64,000 nt of DNA from Panorpa germanica (GCA_963678705.1 CAVMBN010000174.1:104734-168733), one strand, 5' to 3'; shown: positions 14,249 to 28,184, numbered from the stretch's first letter. Made by a program: numbers and translations. The notes: generated from the sequence alone by a model not told the origin.

Positions 14249-15826
14249 TTTTTCATTACGCGTACACGCGGTCTTATGAACATAACCTCAAAATTGTAAC
14301 TTTGATGTTTGATATAAGACATTAATAAGTGCGATAGACAAAAAAGTGATAATAATTAGGTTAGTGTTAGTGCTAAAACATCAAGTGGTTAAGAAATTCA
14401 AGAAATCTGAAGAGCTATATAAGGAAGACCTCATATAAACACTACATATATACGGAAGACAAAAGGTTGCCGCCCACTATCAAGTAAGTCGATTACCATT
14501 AACTATAAATAATATTAAAACATAAGAATTAGTTTATATAAATGCGTGTTTTAAATAATAAAGAGAAAGTATTAATTGTTATAAGTGATTAATTGAACAA
14601 TATATGCGGTTTTTTTGAAAATAGTGATTGATCGTTTATGAAAATTTAATGATAACAAACAAATGGTAAGTAAGTAGGCATAAGTACAAGAATGTACATG
14701 AGATATTTATAGAAATTCAGTGTGCCTTTGATAATGTCTGGTGGCCAAGTGACCTTCAAAGAATTAGACCGTCAAAAACCTCTAGGTACGTCTACTGCGC
14801 TATGAAGAACTATTTTCATTGTCGAACATTAATTTTACAAACCGATTACCGTTCCATGAAAAGGCAACTATCTAAAGGTTGTTCTCAACGATACGTAATG
14901 GGGCCTGAGCTCTGGAACATGGTATTCAACGAGAACTGTGTTTCTCACTCGAAAGGTTGTGTAAACGTATGTTTTGCCAACGATAATGTGATCCTTATCG
15001 GTGCAAATAATACAGAACAACTAGAAAGCCCTTCTCGACCTGCTATAGATAAAATCTGTAGTTTCTTAAAGCTACAAAGCTACAAAACAAATACGGTAAC
15101 AACGAATGATAAACTTGTAACACACCTTGCGCGTGTCACAAGGACGGAATAAAGCTTAAACTCGGCAACTATGCCGACACTATACAAGGGGGCATTTATG
15201 CCAATGGTTGTGTATTGTGCTTCGGCATGGTATTACAGGATCAATCTTTCATGCAAAGAACTATGTTATTGACGATGACGCGTTGTTGCAGAACTGTATC
15301 TACAAAAGTTGTGCAGGTGATATTGGCGACAATTCCTTTAGATTTAAATATCACTCATGCACTTACTCAAGTACAAATTACGCTAAAACTGAAAAAATAA
15401 AATTTTGATGATTTAAAATTAATGCGACAAATTTCGAGGATTTAAAGTTAATGCGGCTGTAGGATAAAAGTCTGGAGACAATACCAAATATATTGCCAAA
15501 GAGATGAATGCATATATGCATAAGCTCTGGCAAGACAGATGGGACTTAATACAAAAAGGAAGACCTACGTATTGGTTTACAAGGACGTTAATATTGCTTT
15601 GCAACACAAGTGGTTCCTATCTACTACGTGTGTGATCGGCTCCTGCTACTTTAGGTGAAAAAAGTGATTAAAAGTGAGAAATTAATTACGGAAAAAAATT
15701 AAATAAATTATATGAATACTTTTTCAAACGAAAAGTATTTAAGTTTGTTTTAAATTTGTGTTAATTTACCCTAAACAAAGTGTTTTTACAAAAGTTTGAC
15801 AGTTGGAAACCAGTGTTAAAAACGAA
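14249..15826 (+). repeat. Satellite monomer 10
   Basis: 1578-bp unit. The RT-like frame is open at 14802-15152 and ends in TAA rather than TGA. It carries the 9-bp deletion ('caatctttcatgc'). Confidence 0.93.
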
Positions 15827-17395
15827 TTTTTCATTACGCGTACACGCGGTCTTATAAACATAACCTCAAAATTGTAACTTTGATGTTTGATATAAGACAA
15901 TAATAAGTGCGATAGACAAAAAAAGTGATACTAATTAGGTAAGTGTTAGTGCTAAAACATCAAGTGGTTAAGAAATTCAAGAAATCTGTAGAGCTATATA
16001 AGGAAGACCTCATATAAACACTACAAATATACGAAAGACAAAAGGTTGCCGCCCACTATCAAGTAAGTCGATTAACATTAACTATAAATAATATTAAAAC
16101 ATAAGAATTAGTTTATATAAATGCGTGTTTTAAATAATAAAGAGAGTGTATTAATAGTTATAAGTGATTAAGTGAACAATATATGCGGTTTTCTTGGAAA
16201 TAGTGATTGATCGTTCATGAACATTCAATGGTAACAAACAAATGGTAAGTAAGTAGGCATAAGTACAAGTATGTACATGAGATATTTATAGAAATTCAGT
16301 GTGCCTTTGATAATGTCTGGTGGCCAAGTGACCTTCAAAGAATTAGACCGGCAAAAACCTCTAGGTACGTCTACTGCGCTATGGAGAACTATTTTCATTG
16401 TCGAACATTAATTTTACAAACCGATTACCGTTCTATGAAAAGGCAACTATCTAAAGGTTGTCCTCAGCGATCCGTAATGGGGCCTGAGCTCTGGAACATG
16501 GTATTCGACGAGAACAGTGTTTCTCACTCGAAAGGTTGTGTAAACGTATGTTTTGCCAACGATAATGTGATCCTTATCGGTGCAAATAGTACAGAACAAC
16601 TAGAAAGCCGTTCTCGACCTGCTATAGATAAAATCTGTAGTTTCTTGAAGCTTTAAAGCTACGAAACAAATACGGTAACAACGAATGATAAACTTGTAAC
16701 ACACCTTGCGCGTGTCACAAGGACGGAATAAAGCTTAAACTCGGCAACTATGCCGACACTATACAAAAGGGCATTTATGCCAATGGTTGTGTATCGTGCT
16801 TCGGCATGGTATTACAGGATCAATCTTTCATGCAAAGAACTATGTTATTGACGATGACGCGTTGTTGCAGAACTGTATCTACAGAAGTGGTGCAGGTGAT
16901 ATTGGCGACAATTCCTTTAGATTTAAATATCACTCATGCACTTACTCAAGTACAAATTACGCTAAAACTGAAAAAATAAAATTTTGATGATTTAAAATTA
17001 TTGCGACAAATTTCGAGGATTTAAAGTTAATGCGGCTGTAGGATAAAAGTCTGGAAACGATACCAAATATACTGCCAAAGAGATAAATGCATATATGCAT
17101 AAGCTCTGGCAAGACAGTTGGGACTTAATACAAAAAGGAAGACCTACGTATTGGTTTACAAAGACGTTAATATTGCTTTGCAACACAAGTGGTTCCTATC
17201 TACTATGTGTGTGATCGGCTCCTGCTACTTTAGGTGAAAAAAGTGAGAAATTAATTATGAAAAAAAATATAATAAATTATATGAATACTTTTTCAAACGA
17301 AAAGTATTTAAGTTTGTTTTAAATTTGTGGTAATTTACCCTAAACAAAGTGTTTTTATAAAAGTTTGACAGTTAGAAACCAGTGTTAAAAACGAA
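15827..17395 (+). repeat. Satellite monomer 11
   Basis: 1569-bp unit. The RT-like frame 16381-16656 stops early ('aagctttaaagc'). It shares the 9-bp deletion and nearby variants with monomer 10. Confidence 0.93.
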
Positions 17396-17584
17396 TTTTT
17401 CATTACGCGTACACGCGGTCTTATAAACATAACCTCAAAATTGTAACTTTGATGTTTGGTATAAGACATTAATAAGTGCGATAGACAAAAAAGTGATAAT
17501 AATTAGGTTAGTGATAGTGCTAAAACATCAAGTGGTTAAGAAATTCAAGAAATCTGTAGAGCTTTATAAGGAATACCTCATATA
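17396..17584 (+). repeat. Satellite monomer 12, left part
   Basis: First 189 bp of a unit interrupted by Copia-1. The last five bases, atata, are the left target-site duplication. Confidence 0.93.
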
Positions 17585-17743
17585 TGTTATTTTGAATTAT
17601 ACACTATTCCAATTCGTACTACAGTCTATGGTAGTATAAAAATAATTTGTAACACTAGCGCCATCTGCCATTGTATATGTTAACCTAATAATACTTTGTA
17701 ATAATAAAACAGTCTCTGCTAAACCGCTTCACGAGTTTCATTA
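17585..17743 (+). repeat. Copia-1 5' LTR
   Basis: 159 bp, from 'tgttattttgaatta' to 'gagtttcatta'. It contains the polyadenylation-type hexamer AATAAA at 17703-17708. The 3' end is TTA rather than the usual CA, so the exact edge rests on the comparison with the 3' LTR and the target duplication. Confidence 0.93.
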
Positions 17744-17757
17744 GGTTATAGGCCCAG
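17744..17757 (+). promoter_or_regulatory. Copia-1 primer-binding site
   Basis: ggttataggcccag directly follows the 5' LTR. Copia elements in insects are primed by a fragment of initiator tRNA-Met cleaved in the anticodon region; the matching sequence is ggttatgggcccag, so this site has one mismatch. Confidence 0.8.
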
Positions 17758-17818
17758 ACCCGCATAAAAAATAAAAAAAGTAAAAAATAGTTAGTGATCT
17801 TTGTACAGAACAGTGATA

Positions 17819-20800
17819 ATGGCAGGAAATTATTCTATGAATGTCCCAAAGCTCAAGGGAAGGGACAATTACGATGATTGGGCGTTCACAGTGGAAAATT
17901 TCCTAATCCTTCAAGGCATTGACATCAGCAACAGCGAAGGATTAAGTGCGCAAGATAACAAGAAGGCTAAAGCTAAGATGGTGATGACCATTAATCCATC
18001 ATTATATGTACATATCAAGAGTGAAACTACGGTGCATAGCTTATGGAAAAAGTTGAAGTCGTTATTCGACGATACTGGCTTCACCCGCCGCATCAGCCTA
18101 CTCAGAAGCTTGATCTATATTCGTCTTGAAAGTTGCGACTCAATGACCGCGTACGTGACACAGTTAGTGGATACGGCACAAAAGCTAAAGGGCACAGGCG
18201 TTGAAATCAACGATGAGTGGATAGGGTCCCTCCTGTTGGCCGGATTGCCAGAAAAGTACGCGCCTATGATTATGGCCATTGAGCACTCGGGGATGAACAT
18301 TAGTGCAGACGCTATAAAGACGAAACTAATGGATATGAGTGCAGATTCTGAAATTACAAAGTCCGAGGGTGCTTTTATTGCCAAAAGTGCATATCAACAA
18401 AACGCGTGCCATAAAAGCAAAGAAAAAGCAAATGGCGGCGGCCAAGGTTACGTCAGTGAAACTAACAAGCCAGGAAAAAATGTCAAGTGTTATAAGTGCA
18501 AAAGAACTGGTCACTATAAAAATCAGTGCGGATCTTATAATACGAATGCGAGTACACATAACGAAAAACAAATGAATGCATTCAGTGCAATGTTTTTGAC
18601 TGGTGAATTTAGTGACAAAGACTGGTATGTGGACTCGGGCGCAAGCACTCATTTGATATCAGAATCAAACAAAAGTTTGTTGACAAATATTTTGTACAAT
18701 CCAGAAACTCGAGACATTGTAGTGGCAAATAAAGAAAGAGTGCCGGTTTTATGTTCTGGAGATCTGCAGATAACAACATGTGTTGGAGATTCAGAGTTTA
18801 ACATAAATGTAAACAATGTTTTGTGCATACATAACCTCACTACAAAACTGCTATCCGTGAGCAAAATCATAGCCAGTGGCAACAGAGTTATTTTCAACAA
18901 AAATATGTGTCACATTTACAATCAGCAAAACGATTGTATTGGAGAAGCAAACCAAGTGAATGGTGTGTACAAGTTAAACATTGTAAAGTCGGAAGAGCTT
19001 CTGGCAGCAATGGCAGTAACTTCCAGCAAGACTTGGCATCGGCGTCTTGGCCACATTAACAAAAGTGACCTGAACGTCATGAGAAATGGTGCTGTGGAGG
19101 GCTTACATTTCCAAGATAAGGCAGAATTTGACAAAAGTAATTGCACAGTTTGCTGCGTGGGAAAGCAAACTAGACTCCCCTTTCCCACCAGCTTGTCGAG
19201 AAGCAAGGAGGTGTTGAATCTGGTACATGCAGACCTGTGTGGGCCTATGGAAACTAAGTCGCTCGGTATAGCCAAATACTTTCTATTATTCGTGGATGAT
19301 TACAGTCGAATGGCACACGTGTACTTTCTCAAATCTAAAGATGAGACATTTACCTACTTCAAGCAGTACAAAAACTTAGTGGAAAATCAGAAATCAACAA
19401 AAATTAAGATTTTAAGAACTGATAACGGTTGTGAATTTTGTTCAGCAGTTATGGAGAATTATATGAAGCAATGTGGCATAGTACATCAGAAAACAAACCC
19501 ATATACCCCTCAACAAAATGGGCTTTGTGAAAGATACAATAGATCTGTAGTAGAAAAAGCCAGATGCCTGCTATCAGATGTTAAATTTGAAAAAAAGTTA
19601 TAAGCAGAGGCAGTTCATACTGCAGTATACTTAAAAAACAGATCTCCTGCAGCAGGAATTTATCAGAAAACTCCATTTGAATTATGGATGGGATATAAGC
19701 CAGATGTGAGCCATATCCGAGTCTTCGGCAGCATAGCCATGACACACATCCCGAAGGAAAGACGTCTTAAATGGGATAAGAAGGCAAAGAATCTTTTTCT
19801 TGTTGGTTATGCTGACAACACTAAAGGCTATAGGCTATATGATCCCATAATAAAAACAGTGACAGTTGCAAGGGACGTCATAATAATGGAAAAGGAGTGT
19901 GACAGTATGACATCTCAGATTACTATACAAGACAAGAGTGACATACAGGATTCAGTGGAAAAAAAACAGTCAGAAAATGTTCAGGATTTATCAAGTCAAG
20001 AAGCTGAAAGTAATGAGCAGATTGATGAACATGACAAAACCTATGTTCCAGTAGAAGAGTTGAGTGACTCGGAGGACAGCTACCATGAGTCAATGACAGT
20101 GACGTCAGAAGACAGAGAGGTTAATTCTCAGCAATAAAACACTGAAATGTCACAAAAACGTACTCGAAAGAAACCAGATTATTATGGCTATGCAAACTTG
20201 TGTGTTATGGAGGACTTCTCTGAAGAAGAAATAACCCTGAATGACGCCGTGAATGGACCAGAAAAGGAGCAGTGGCAGAAAGCAATCAGAGAAGAATTGC
20301 AATCATTCAGTGACCAAGATGCGTGGGAGTTAGTGGACAGACCAGTGAATAAGACAGTTGTAAAGTGCAAGTGGGTATTTAAAAGAAAGCTCAATAGTGA
20401 AAGTGAAGTGCGGTACAGAGCGAGGCTAGTTGCGAAGGGATTCAGTCAGAAGAAAGGTACAGACTTTAAGGAAACCTTCTCACCAGTTCTCAGATATTCC
20501 ACTTTGAGGTTATTATTTGCACTAAGTGTCGAATAAAACTTAGATATTGTTCACCTTGATGTCCCTACTGCATTTCTGAATGGTCTGTTAAATGAGACTA
20601 TTTTCATGGAAATACCAGCTTGTTCAAACTTTGCTAATTATGAGAATAAAGTCTTGAAACTCAAAAGGGCGATATATGGACTAAAACAGTCTGCCAGAGC
20701 TTGGTACCAAAGAGTTAAGGAATTATTGCTAGAATTAGGGTATACCAAGTCTCAGTATGAGCCGTGTTTATTTATGAAATGTGATGGAAATATTAAATTT

Positions 20801-21751
20801 TATATTGCTCTGTTTGTTGATAATTTTTTTGTCTTTTATAACAGTAAGGAAACTTGTGAGAACTTGAAAAGTGAATTAAAAGCAAAATTTAACATAAAAG
20901 ATCTAGGCCGAATAAAAAAATGTCTTGGTATGAATGTACCAGTAAATAATGACTCTATTTCTATTGATCAGAAGGACTTTGTTGATACAATTTTAAAAAG
21001 ATTTAATATGTATAACAGTAAGAGTTCAAACACTCCGATGGAAAATAATTTAAAGTTAGAAAAGGCTACAACTATTTCTCAGCAATATCCTTACCAACAA
21101 TTGTTAGGTGCTTTAATGTACTTATGTGTACTCACAAGACCAGATATTGCTTTTGCAGTTAGTTTTCTAAGTCAATATAATAATTGTTACAGTGAGATTC
21201 ATTGGAAACATCTAAAACGGGTCTTGAAATATTTAAATAAAACTAAACATTATGGATTAAAATATGTCAAAAGTAATTGTAATTTAATAGGGTATGTTGA
21301 TGCTGATTGGGCATCATGCTCAATTGACAAAAGGTCATATACGGGTTTTGTTTTTAAGATGTCTGGATGTGCAATATCATACGAGTGTAGGAAACAAAAA
21401 ACAGTTGCCTTGTCCAGCACCGAGGCTGAATACATGGCCCTGTCAGAAGCATGTAAGGAAGCAATTTACTTAAAAAATCTTGTTTGTGAAATAATGAAAA
21501 CTAAAATTGAAAATGTACCAGTTACTTTATTAAGTGATAACCAAAGTTCACAAAAGTTAGCATCTCATCCTTTATACCATAGAAGAACAAAACACATTGA
21601 TGTTCGGCATCATTTCATTAGAGAATGTGTCACTAAAAATTTGGTACAGATATCTTATTTGCCTACTAACGATATGCCAGCTGATGTGTTAACCAAAAGT
21701 CTTTGTCATGTAAAACATTATAAATTCATAAATGGTATAGGGCACAAATAA
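17819..21751 (+). pseudogene. Copia-1 gag-pol polyprotein, broken by three in-frame TAA
   Basis: One continuous frame of 1,311 codons including the terminator. The start is ATG 17819, since the frame upstream has no other ATG. Domain order: Gag of the copia type (KLKGRDNYDDW near residue 12), a CCHC zinc knuckle (CYKC from about residue 224), aspartic protease (WYVDSGASTHL, about 270), the integrase zinc region (WHRRLGHI... CTVCC), an integrase core with Asp, Asp and Glu in HADLCGP, RTDNGCEF and GLCERYN, then RT (KCKWVFKRK, YRARLVAKGFSQKKG) and RNase H (GYVDADWASC, SSTEAEYMA, LSDNQSS). Breaks are TAA at 19601-19603 (after integrase), 20135-20137 (linker) and 20534-20536 (RT). No frameshift was seen. 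The RT box reads FVDN at 20813-20824 instead of the usual YVDD. Confidence 0.95.
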
Positions 21752-21844
21752 AATAAGTATAAATATATGTTTATAAAAATAGTAAAATATAATTTTATGT
21801 ATTGTTCTAAAACTGTGTAACTTTAATGTAGATATTATTTTAAT

Positions 21845-21853
21845 AAGTGGGGG
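21845..21853 (+). promoter_or_regulatory. Copia-1 polypurine tract
   Basis: aagtggggg immediately before the 3' LTR, the expected place for plus-strand priming in reverse transcription. One T interrupts the purine run. Confidence 0.75.
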
Positions 21854-22012
21854 TGTTATTTTGAATTAAACACTATTCCACTTCGGACTACAGTCTATGT
21901 TAGTATAAAAATAATTTGTAACACTAGCGCCATCTGCCATTGTATATGTCAACCTAATAATACTTTGTAATAATAAAACAGTCTCTGTCAAACCGCTTCC
22001 CGAGTTTCATTA
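21854..22012 (+). repeat. Copia-1 3' LTR
   Basis: 159 bp, 8 mismatches to the 5' LTR and no indels. AATAAA lies at 21972-21977. It is followed by atgta (22013-22017), the right target duplication with one mismatch to atata at 17580-17584. Confidence 0.93.
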
Positions 22013-23415
22013 ATGTAAACACTACAAATATACGGAAGACAAAAGGTTGCCGCCCACTATCAAGTAAGTTGATTAACATTAACTATAAATAATATTAAAA
22101 CATAAGAATTAGTTTATATAAATGCGTGTTTTAAATAATAAAGAGAGTGTATTAATTGTTATAAGTGATTAAGTGAACATTATATGCGGTTTTCTTGGAA
22201 ATAGTGATTGATCGTTCATGAACATTCAATGGTAAAAAACAAATGGTAAGTAAGTAGGCATAAGTACAAGTATGTACATGAGATATTTATAGAAATTCAG
22301 TGTGCCTTTTATAATGTCTGGTGGCCAAGTGACCTTCAAAGAATTAGACCGGCAAAAACCTCTAGGTACGTCTACTGCGCTATGGAGAACTATTTTCATT
22401 GTCGAAAATTAATTTTACAAACCGATTACCGTTCCATGAAAAGGCAACTATCTAAAAATTGTCCTCAGCGATCCGTAATGGGGCCTGAGCTCTGGAACAT
22501 GGTATTCGACGAGAACTGTGTTTCTCACTCGAAAGGTTGTGTAAACGTATGTTTTGCCAACGATAATGTGATCCTTATCGGTGCAAATAGTACAAAACAA
22601 CTAGAAAGCCGTTCTCGACCTGCTATAGATAAAATCTGTAGTTTCTTGTAGCTACAAAGCTACAAAACAAATACGGTAACAACGAATGGTAAACTTGTAA
22701 CACACCTTGCGCGTGTCACAAGGACGAAATAAAGCTTAAACTCGGCAACTATGTTGACACTATACAAGGGGGCATTTATGCCAATGGTTGTGTATTGTGC
22801 TTCGGCATGATATTACAGGATCAATCTTCCAGATCTTCCATGCAAAGAACTATGTTATTGACGATGACGCGTTGTTGCAGAACTGTATCTACAGAAGTGG
22901 TGCAGGTGATATTGGGGAAAATTCCTTTAGATTTAAATATCACTCATGCACTTACTCAAGTACAAATTACGCTAGAACTGAAAAAATCAAATTTTGATGA
23001 TTTAAAATTAATGCGACAAATTTCGAGGATTTAAAGGTAATGCGGCTGTAGGATAAAAGTCTGGAGACGATACCAAATATATTGCCAAAGAGATAAATGC
23101 ATATATGCATAAGCTCTGGCAAGACAGATAAGACTTAATACAAAAAGGTAAACCTACGTATTGGTTTACAAGGACGTTAATATTGCTTTGCAACACAAGT
23201 GGTTCCTATCTACTATGTGTGTGATCGGCACCTGCTACTTTAGGTGAAAAAAGTGATTAAAAGTGAAAAATTATTTACGGAAAAAAATTAAATAAATTAT
23301 ATGAATACTTTTTCAAACGAAAAGTATTTAAGTTTGTATTACATTTGTGTTAACTTACCCTAAACAAAGTGTTTTTACAAAAGTTTGACAGTTGGAAACC
23401 AGTGTTAAAAACAAA
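22013..23415 (+). repeat. Satellite monomer 12, right part
   Basis: Remainder of the unit interrupted by Copia-1, starting with the altered target duplication atgta. Removing the insertion gives a 1587-bp unit. The RT-like frame 22382-22651 ends at a premature TAG. Confidence 0.93.
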
Positions 23416-25000
23416 TTTTTCATTACGCGTACACGCGGTCTTATAAACATAACTTTAAAATTGTAACTTTGATGTTTGATATAAGACTTTAATAAGTGCG
23501 AAAGACAAAACAAGTGATAATAATTAGGTTAGTGTTAGTGCTTAAACATCAAGTGGTTAAGAAAATCAAGAAATTTGTAGAGCTATATAAGGAAGACCTC
23601 ATATAAACACTACAAATATACGGAAGACAAAAGGTTGCCGCCCACTATCAAGTTAGTCGATTAACATTACCTATAAATAATATTAAAACATAAAAATTAG
23701 TTTATATAAATGCGTGTTTTAAATAATAAAGAGAGTGTATTAATTGTTATAAGTGATTAAGTGAACATTATATGCGGTTTTCTTGAAAATAGTGATTGAT
23801 CGTTCATGAACGTTCAATGGTAACAAACAAATGGTAAGTAAGTAGGCATAAGTACAAGTATGTACATGAGATATTTATAGAAATTCAGTGTGCCTTTAAT
23901 AATGTCTGGTGGCCAAGTGACCTTCAAAGAATTAGACCGGCAGACACCTCTAGGTACGTCTACTGCGCTATAAAGAACTATTTTCATTGTCGAACTTTAA
24001 TTTTACAAACCGATTGCCGTTCAATGAAAAGACTATCTAAAGGTTGTCCTTAGCGATCCGTAATGGGGCCTGAGCTCTGGAACATGGTATTCGACGAGAA
24101 CTGTGTTTCTCACTCAAGAGGTTGTGTAAACGTATGTTTTGCCAACGATAATGTGATCCTTATCGGTGCAAATAGTAGAGAACAACTAGAAAGCCGTTCT
24201 CGACCTGCTATAGATAAAATCTGTAGTTTCTTGAAGCTACAAAGCTACGAAACAAATACGGTAACTACGAATGATAAACTTGTAACTCACCTTGCGCGTA
24301 TCACAAGGACGGAATGAAGCTTAAACTCGGCAACTATGCCGACACTATAGAAGGGGGCATTTATGCCATTGGTTGTGTGTTGTGCTTCGGCATGGTATTA
24401 CAGGATCAATCTTCCAGATCTTCCATGCAAAGAACTATGTTATAGACGATAACGCGTTGTTGCAGAACTGTATCTACAGAAGTGGTGCAGGTGTATTTGG
24501 GGACAATTCCTGTAGATTTAAATATCACTCATGCACTTAATCAAGTACAAATTACGCTAGAACTGAAAAAATCAAATTTTGATGATTTAAAATTAATGCG
24601 ACAAATTTCGAGGATTTAAAGTTAATGCGGCTGTAGGATAAAAGTCTGGAGACGATAACAAATTAATTGCCAAAGAGATGAATGCATCTATGCATAAGCT
24701 CTGGCAAGACAGATGGGACTTAATACAAAAAGGAAGACCTACGTATTGGTTTACAAGGACGATAATATTGCTTTGCAACACAAGTGGTTCCTATCTACTA
24801 TGTGTGTGATCGGCTCCTGCTACTTTAGGTGAAAAAAATGATTAAAAGTGAGAAATTAATTACGGAAAAACATTAAATAAATTATATGAATACTTTTTCA
24901 AACGAAAAGTATTTAAGTTTGTTTTAAATTTGTGTTAATTTACCCTAAACAAAGTGTTTTTACAAAAGTTTGACAGTTGGAAACCAGTGTTAAAAACGAA
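23416..25000 (+). repeat. Satellite monomer 13
   Basis: 1585-bp unit. The RT-like frame is broken before 24063 (TAG in 'ccttagcg' and a short deletion in 'aagactatc'); it is open at 24063-24317. Confidence 0.93.
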
Positions 25001-26588
25001 TTTTTCATTACGCGTACACGCGGTCTTATAAACATAACCTTAAAATTGTAACGTTGATGTTTGATATAAGACATTAATAAGTGTGATAGACAAAAAAAGT
25101 GATAATAATTAGGTTAGTGTTAGTGCTAAAACATCAAGTGGTTGAGAAATTCAAGAAATCTGTAGAGCTAGATAAGGAAGACCTCATATAAACACTACAA
25201 ATATACAGAAGACAAAAGGTTGCCGCCCACTATCAAGTAAGTCGATTAACATTAACTATAAATAATATTAAAACATAAGAATTAGTTTATATAAATGCGT
25301 GTTTTAAATAATAAAGAGAGTGTATTAATTGTTATAAGTGATTAAGGGAACAATATATGCGGTTTTCTTTGAAATAGTGATTGATCGTTCATGAACATTC
25401 AATGGTAACAACAAATGGTAAGTAAATAGGCATAAGTACAAGTATGTACATGAGATATTTATAGAAATTCAGTGTGCCTTTGATAATGTCTGGTGGCCAA
25501 GTGACCTTCAAAGAATTAGACCGGCAAAAACCTCTAGGTACGTCTACTGCGCTATGGAAAACTACTTTCATTGTCTAACATTAGTTTTACAAACCGATTA
25601 CCGTTCCATGAAAAGGCAACTATCTAAAGGTTGTCCTAAACGATCCGGTAATGGGGCCTGAGCTCTGGAACATGGTATTCGACGAGAACTGTGTTTCTCA
25701 CTCGAATGGTTGTGTAAACGTATGTTTTACCAACGATAATGTGATCCTTATCGGTGCAAATAGTACAGAACAACTAGAAAGCCGTTCTCGACCTGCTATA
25801 GATAAAATCTGCAGTTTCTTGAAGCTACAAAGCTACAAAACAAATACGGTAACAACGAATGATAAACTTGTAACATACCTTGCGCGTGTCACATGGACGG
25901 AATGAAGCTAAAACTCAGCAACTATGCCGACACTATACAAGGGGGCATTTATGCCAAAGGTTGTGTATTGTGCTTCGGCATGGTATTACAGGATCAATCT
26001 TCCAGATCTTCCATGCAAAGAACTATATTATTGACGATGACGCGTTGTTGCAGAACTGTATCTACAGAAGTGGTGCAGGTGATATTGGGGACAATTCCTT
26101 TAGATTTAAAAATCACTCATGCACTTACTTAAGTACAAATTACGCTAGAACTGAAAAAATCAAATTTTGATGATTTAAAATTAATGCGACAAATTTCGAG
26201 GATTTAAAGTTAATGCGGCTGTAGGATAAAAGTCTGGAAAGGATACCAAGTATATTGCCAAAGAGATGAATGCATATATGCATAAGCTCTGGCAAGACAG
26301 ATGGGACTTAATACAAAGAGGAAGACCTACGTATTGGTTTACAAGGACGTTAATATTGCTTTGCAACACAAGTCGTTCCTATCTACTATGTGTGTAATCA
26401 ACTCCTGCTACTTTAGGTGAAAAAAGTAATTAAAAGTGAGAAATTAAATACGAAAAAAAATTAAATAAATTATATGAATACTTTTTCAAACGAAAAGTAT
26501 TTAAGTTTGTTTAAAATTTGTGTTAATTTACCCTAAACAAAGTGTTTTTACAAAAGTTTGACAGTTGGAAACCAGTGTTAATAACGAA
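25001..26588 (+). repeat. Satellite monomer 14
   Basis: 1588-bp unit. An extra G in 'gatccggtaatgg' shifts the RT-like frame; it is open at 25651-25905. This insertion and other private variants ('ggtaacaacaaatgg') recur in monomer 18, four units away. Confidence 0.93.
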
Positions 26589-28184
26589 TTTTTCTTTACG
26601 CGTACAAGCGGTCTTATAAACATAACCTCAAAATTGTAAATTTGATGTTTGATATAAGACATTAATAAGTGCGATAGACAAAAAACGTGATAATAATTAG
26701 GCTAGTGTTAGTGCTAAAACATCAAGTTGTTAAGAAATTCAAGAAATCTGTAGAGCTATATAAGGAAGACCTTATATAAACACTACAAATATACGGAAGA
26801 CAAAAGGTTGCCGCTCACTATCAAGTAAGTCGATTAACATTTACTATAAATAATATTAAAATATAAGAATTAGTTTATATAAATGCGTGTTTTAAATAAT
26901 AATGAGAGCGTATTAATTGTTATAAGTGATTGAGTGAACAATATATGCGGTTTTCTTGGAAATAGTGATTGATCGTTCATGAACATTTAATGGTAACAAA
27001 CAAATGGTAAGTAAGTAGGCATAAGTACAAGTATGTATATGAGATATTTTTAGAAATTCAGTGTGCCTTTGTTAATGTCTGGTGGCCAAGTGACCTTCAA
27101 AGGACTAGACCGGCAAAAACCTCTAGGTACGTCTACTGCGCTATGGAAAACTACTTTTATTGTCGAACAATAATTTTACAAACCGATTACCGTTCCATGA
27201 ATGGGCAACTATCTAAAGGTTGTCCTCAGCGATCCGTAATGGGGCCTGAGCTCTGGAACGTGGAATTTGACGAGAACTGTGTTTCTCACTCGAAAGGTTG
27301 TGTAAACGTATGTTTTGCCAACGATAATGTGATCCTTATCGGTGAAAATAGTACAGAACAACTAGAAAGCCGTCCTCGACCTGCTATAGATAAAATCAGT
27401 AGTTTCTTGAAGCTACAAAGCTACAAAACTACAAAACAAATACGGTAACAACGAATAAAAAACTTGTAACACACCTTGCGCGTTTCACAAGGACGGAATG
27501 AAGCTTAAACTCGGCAACTATGCCGACACTATACAAGGGGGCATTTATGCCAAAGGTTGTGTATTGTGCTTCGGCATGGTATTACAGGATCAATCTTCCA
27601 GATCTTCCATGCAAAGAACTATATAATTGACGATGACGCGTTGTTGCAGAACTGTATCTACAGAAAAGGTGCAGGTGATATTAGGGACAATTCCTTTAGA
27701 TTAAAAAATCACTCATGCACTTACTCAAGTACAAATTACGCTAGAACTGAAAAAATCAAATTTTGATGATTTAAAATTAATGCGACAAATTTCGAGGATT
27801 TGAAGTTAATGCAGCTGTAGGATAAAAGTCTGGAGACGATACCAAATATATTGCCAAAGAGATGAATGCATATATGCATAAGCTCTGGCAAGACAGATGG
27901 GACTTAATATAAAAAGGAAGACCTACGTATTGGTTTACAAGGACGTTAATATTGCTTTGCAACACAAGTGGCTCCTATCTACTATGTGTGTGATCGGCTC
28001 CTGCTACTTTAGGTAAAAAAAGTAATTAAAAGTGAGAAATTAATTATGGAAAAAAATTAAATAAATTATATAAATACTTTTTCAAACAAAAAGTATTTAA
28101 GTTTGTTTTAAATTTGTGTTAATTTACCCTAAACAAAGTGTTTTTACAAAAGTTTGACAGTTGGAAACCAGTGTTAGAAACGAA
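26589..28184 (+). repeat. Satellite monomer 15
   Basis: 1596-bp unit, the longest. The RT-like frame 27143-27448 ends early after a small tandem duplication in 'agctacaaaactacaaaac'. Confidence 0.93.

Larger units (their letters stand above)
17585..22012 (+). mobile_element. Copia-1: Ty1/copia LTR retrotransposon
   Basis: A 4,428-bp element with all structural parts: LTRs of 159 bp, an initiator-tRNA-Met-type primer site, one gag-pol frame in copia order (Gag, protease, integrase, RT, RNase H), a polypurine tract, and target duplications atata/atgta (one mismatch). The LTRs differ at 8 of 159 positions, so the insertion is not recent. It lies inside satellite monomer 12 in the same direction as the array. 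Three in-frame TAA codons and a changed RT active-site box make this copy inactive by itself. Confidence 0.95.

Noticed and set aside
17819..21751. Reassigned TAA codons (alternative genetic code) to explain the Copia-1 stops
   Set aside because: Other frames in the window end normally at TAA, polymerase 1 also has TAG and TGA stops, and the RT active site is mutated as well. Ordinary decay is simpler.
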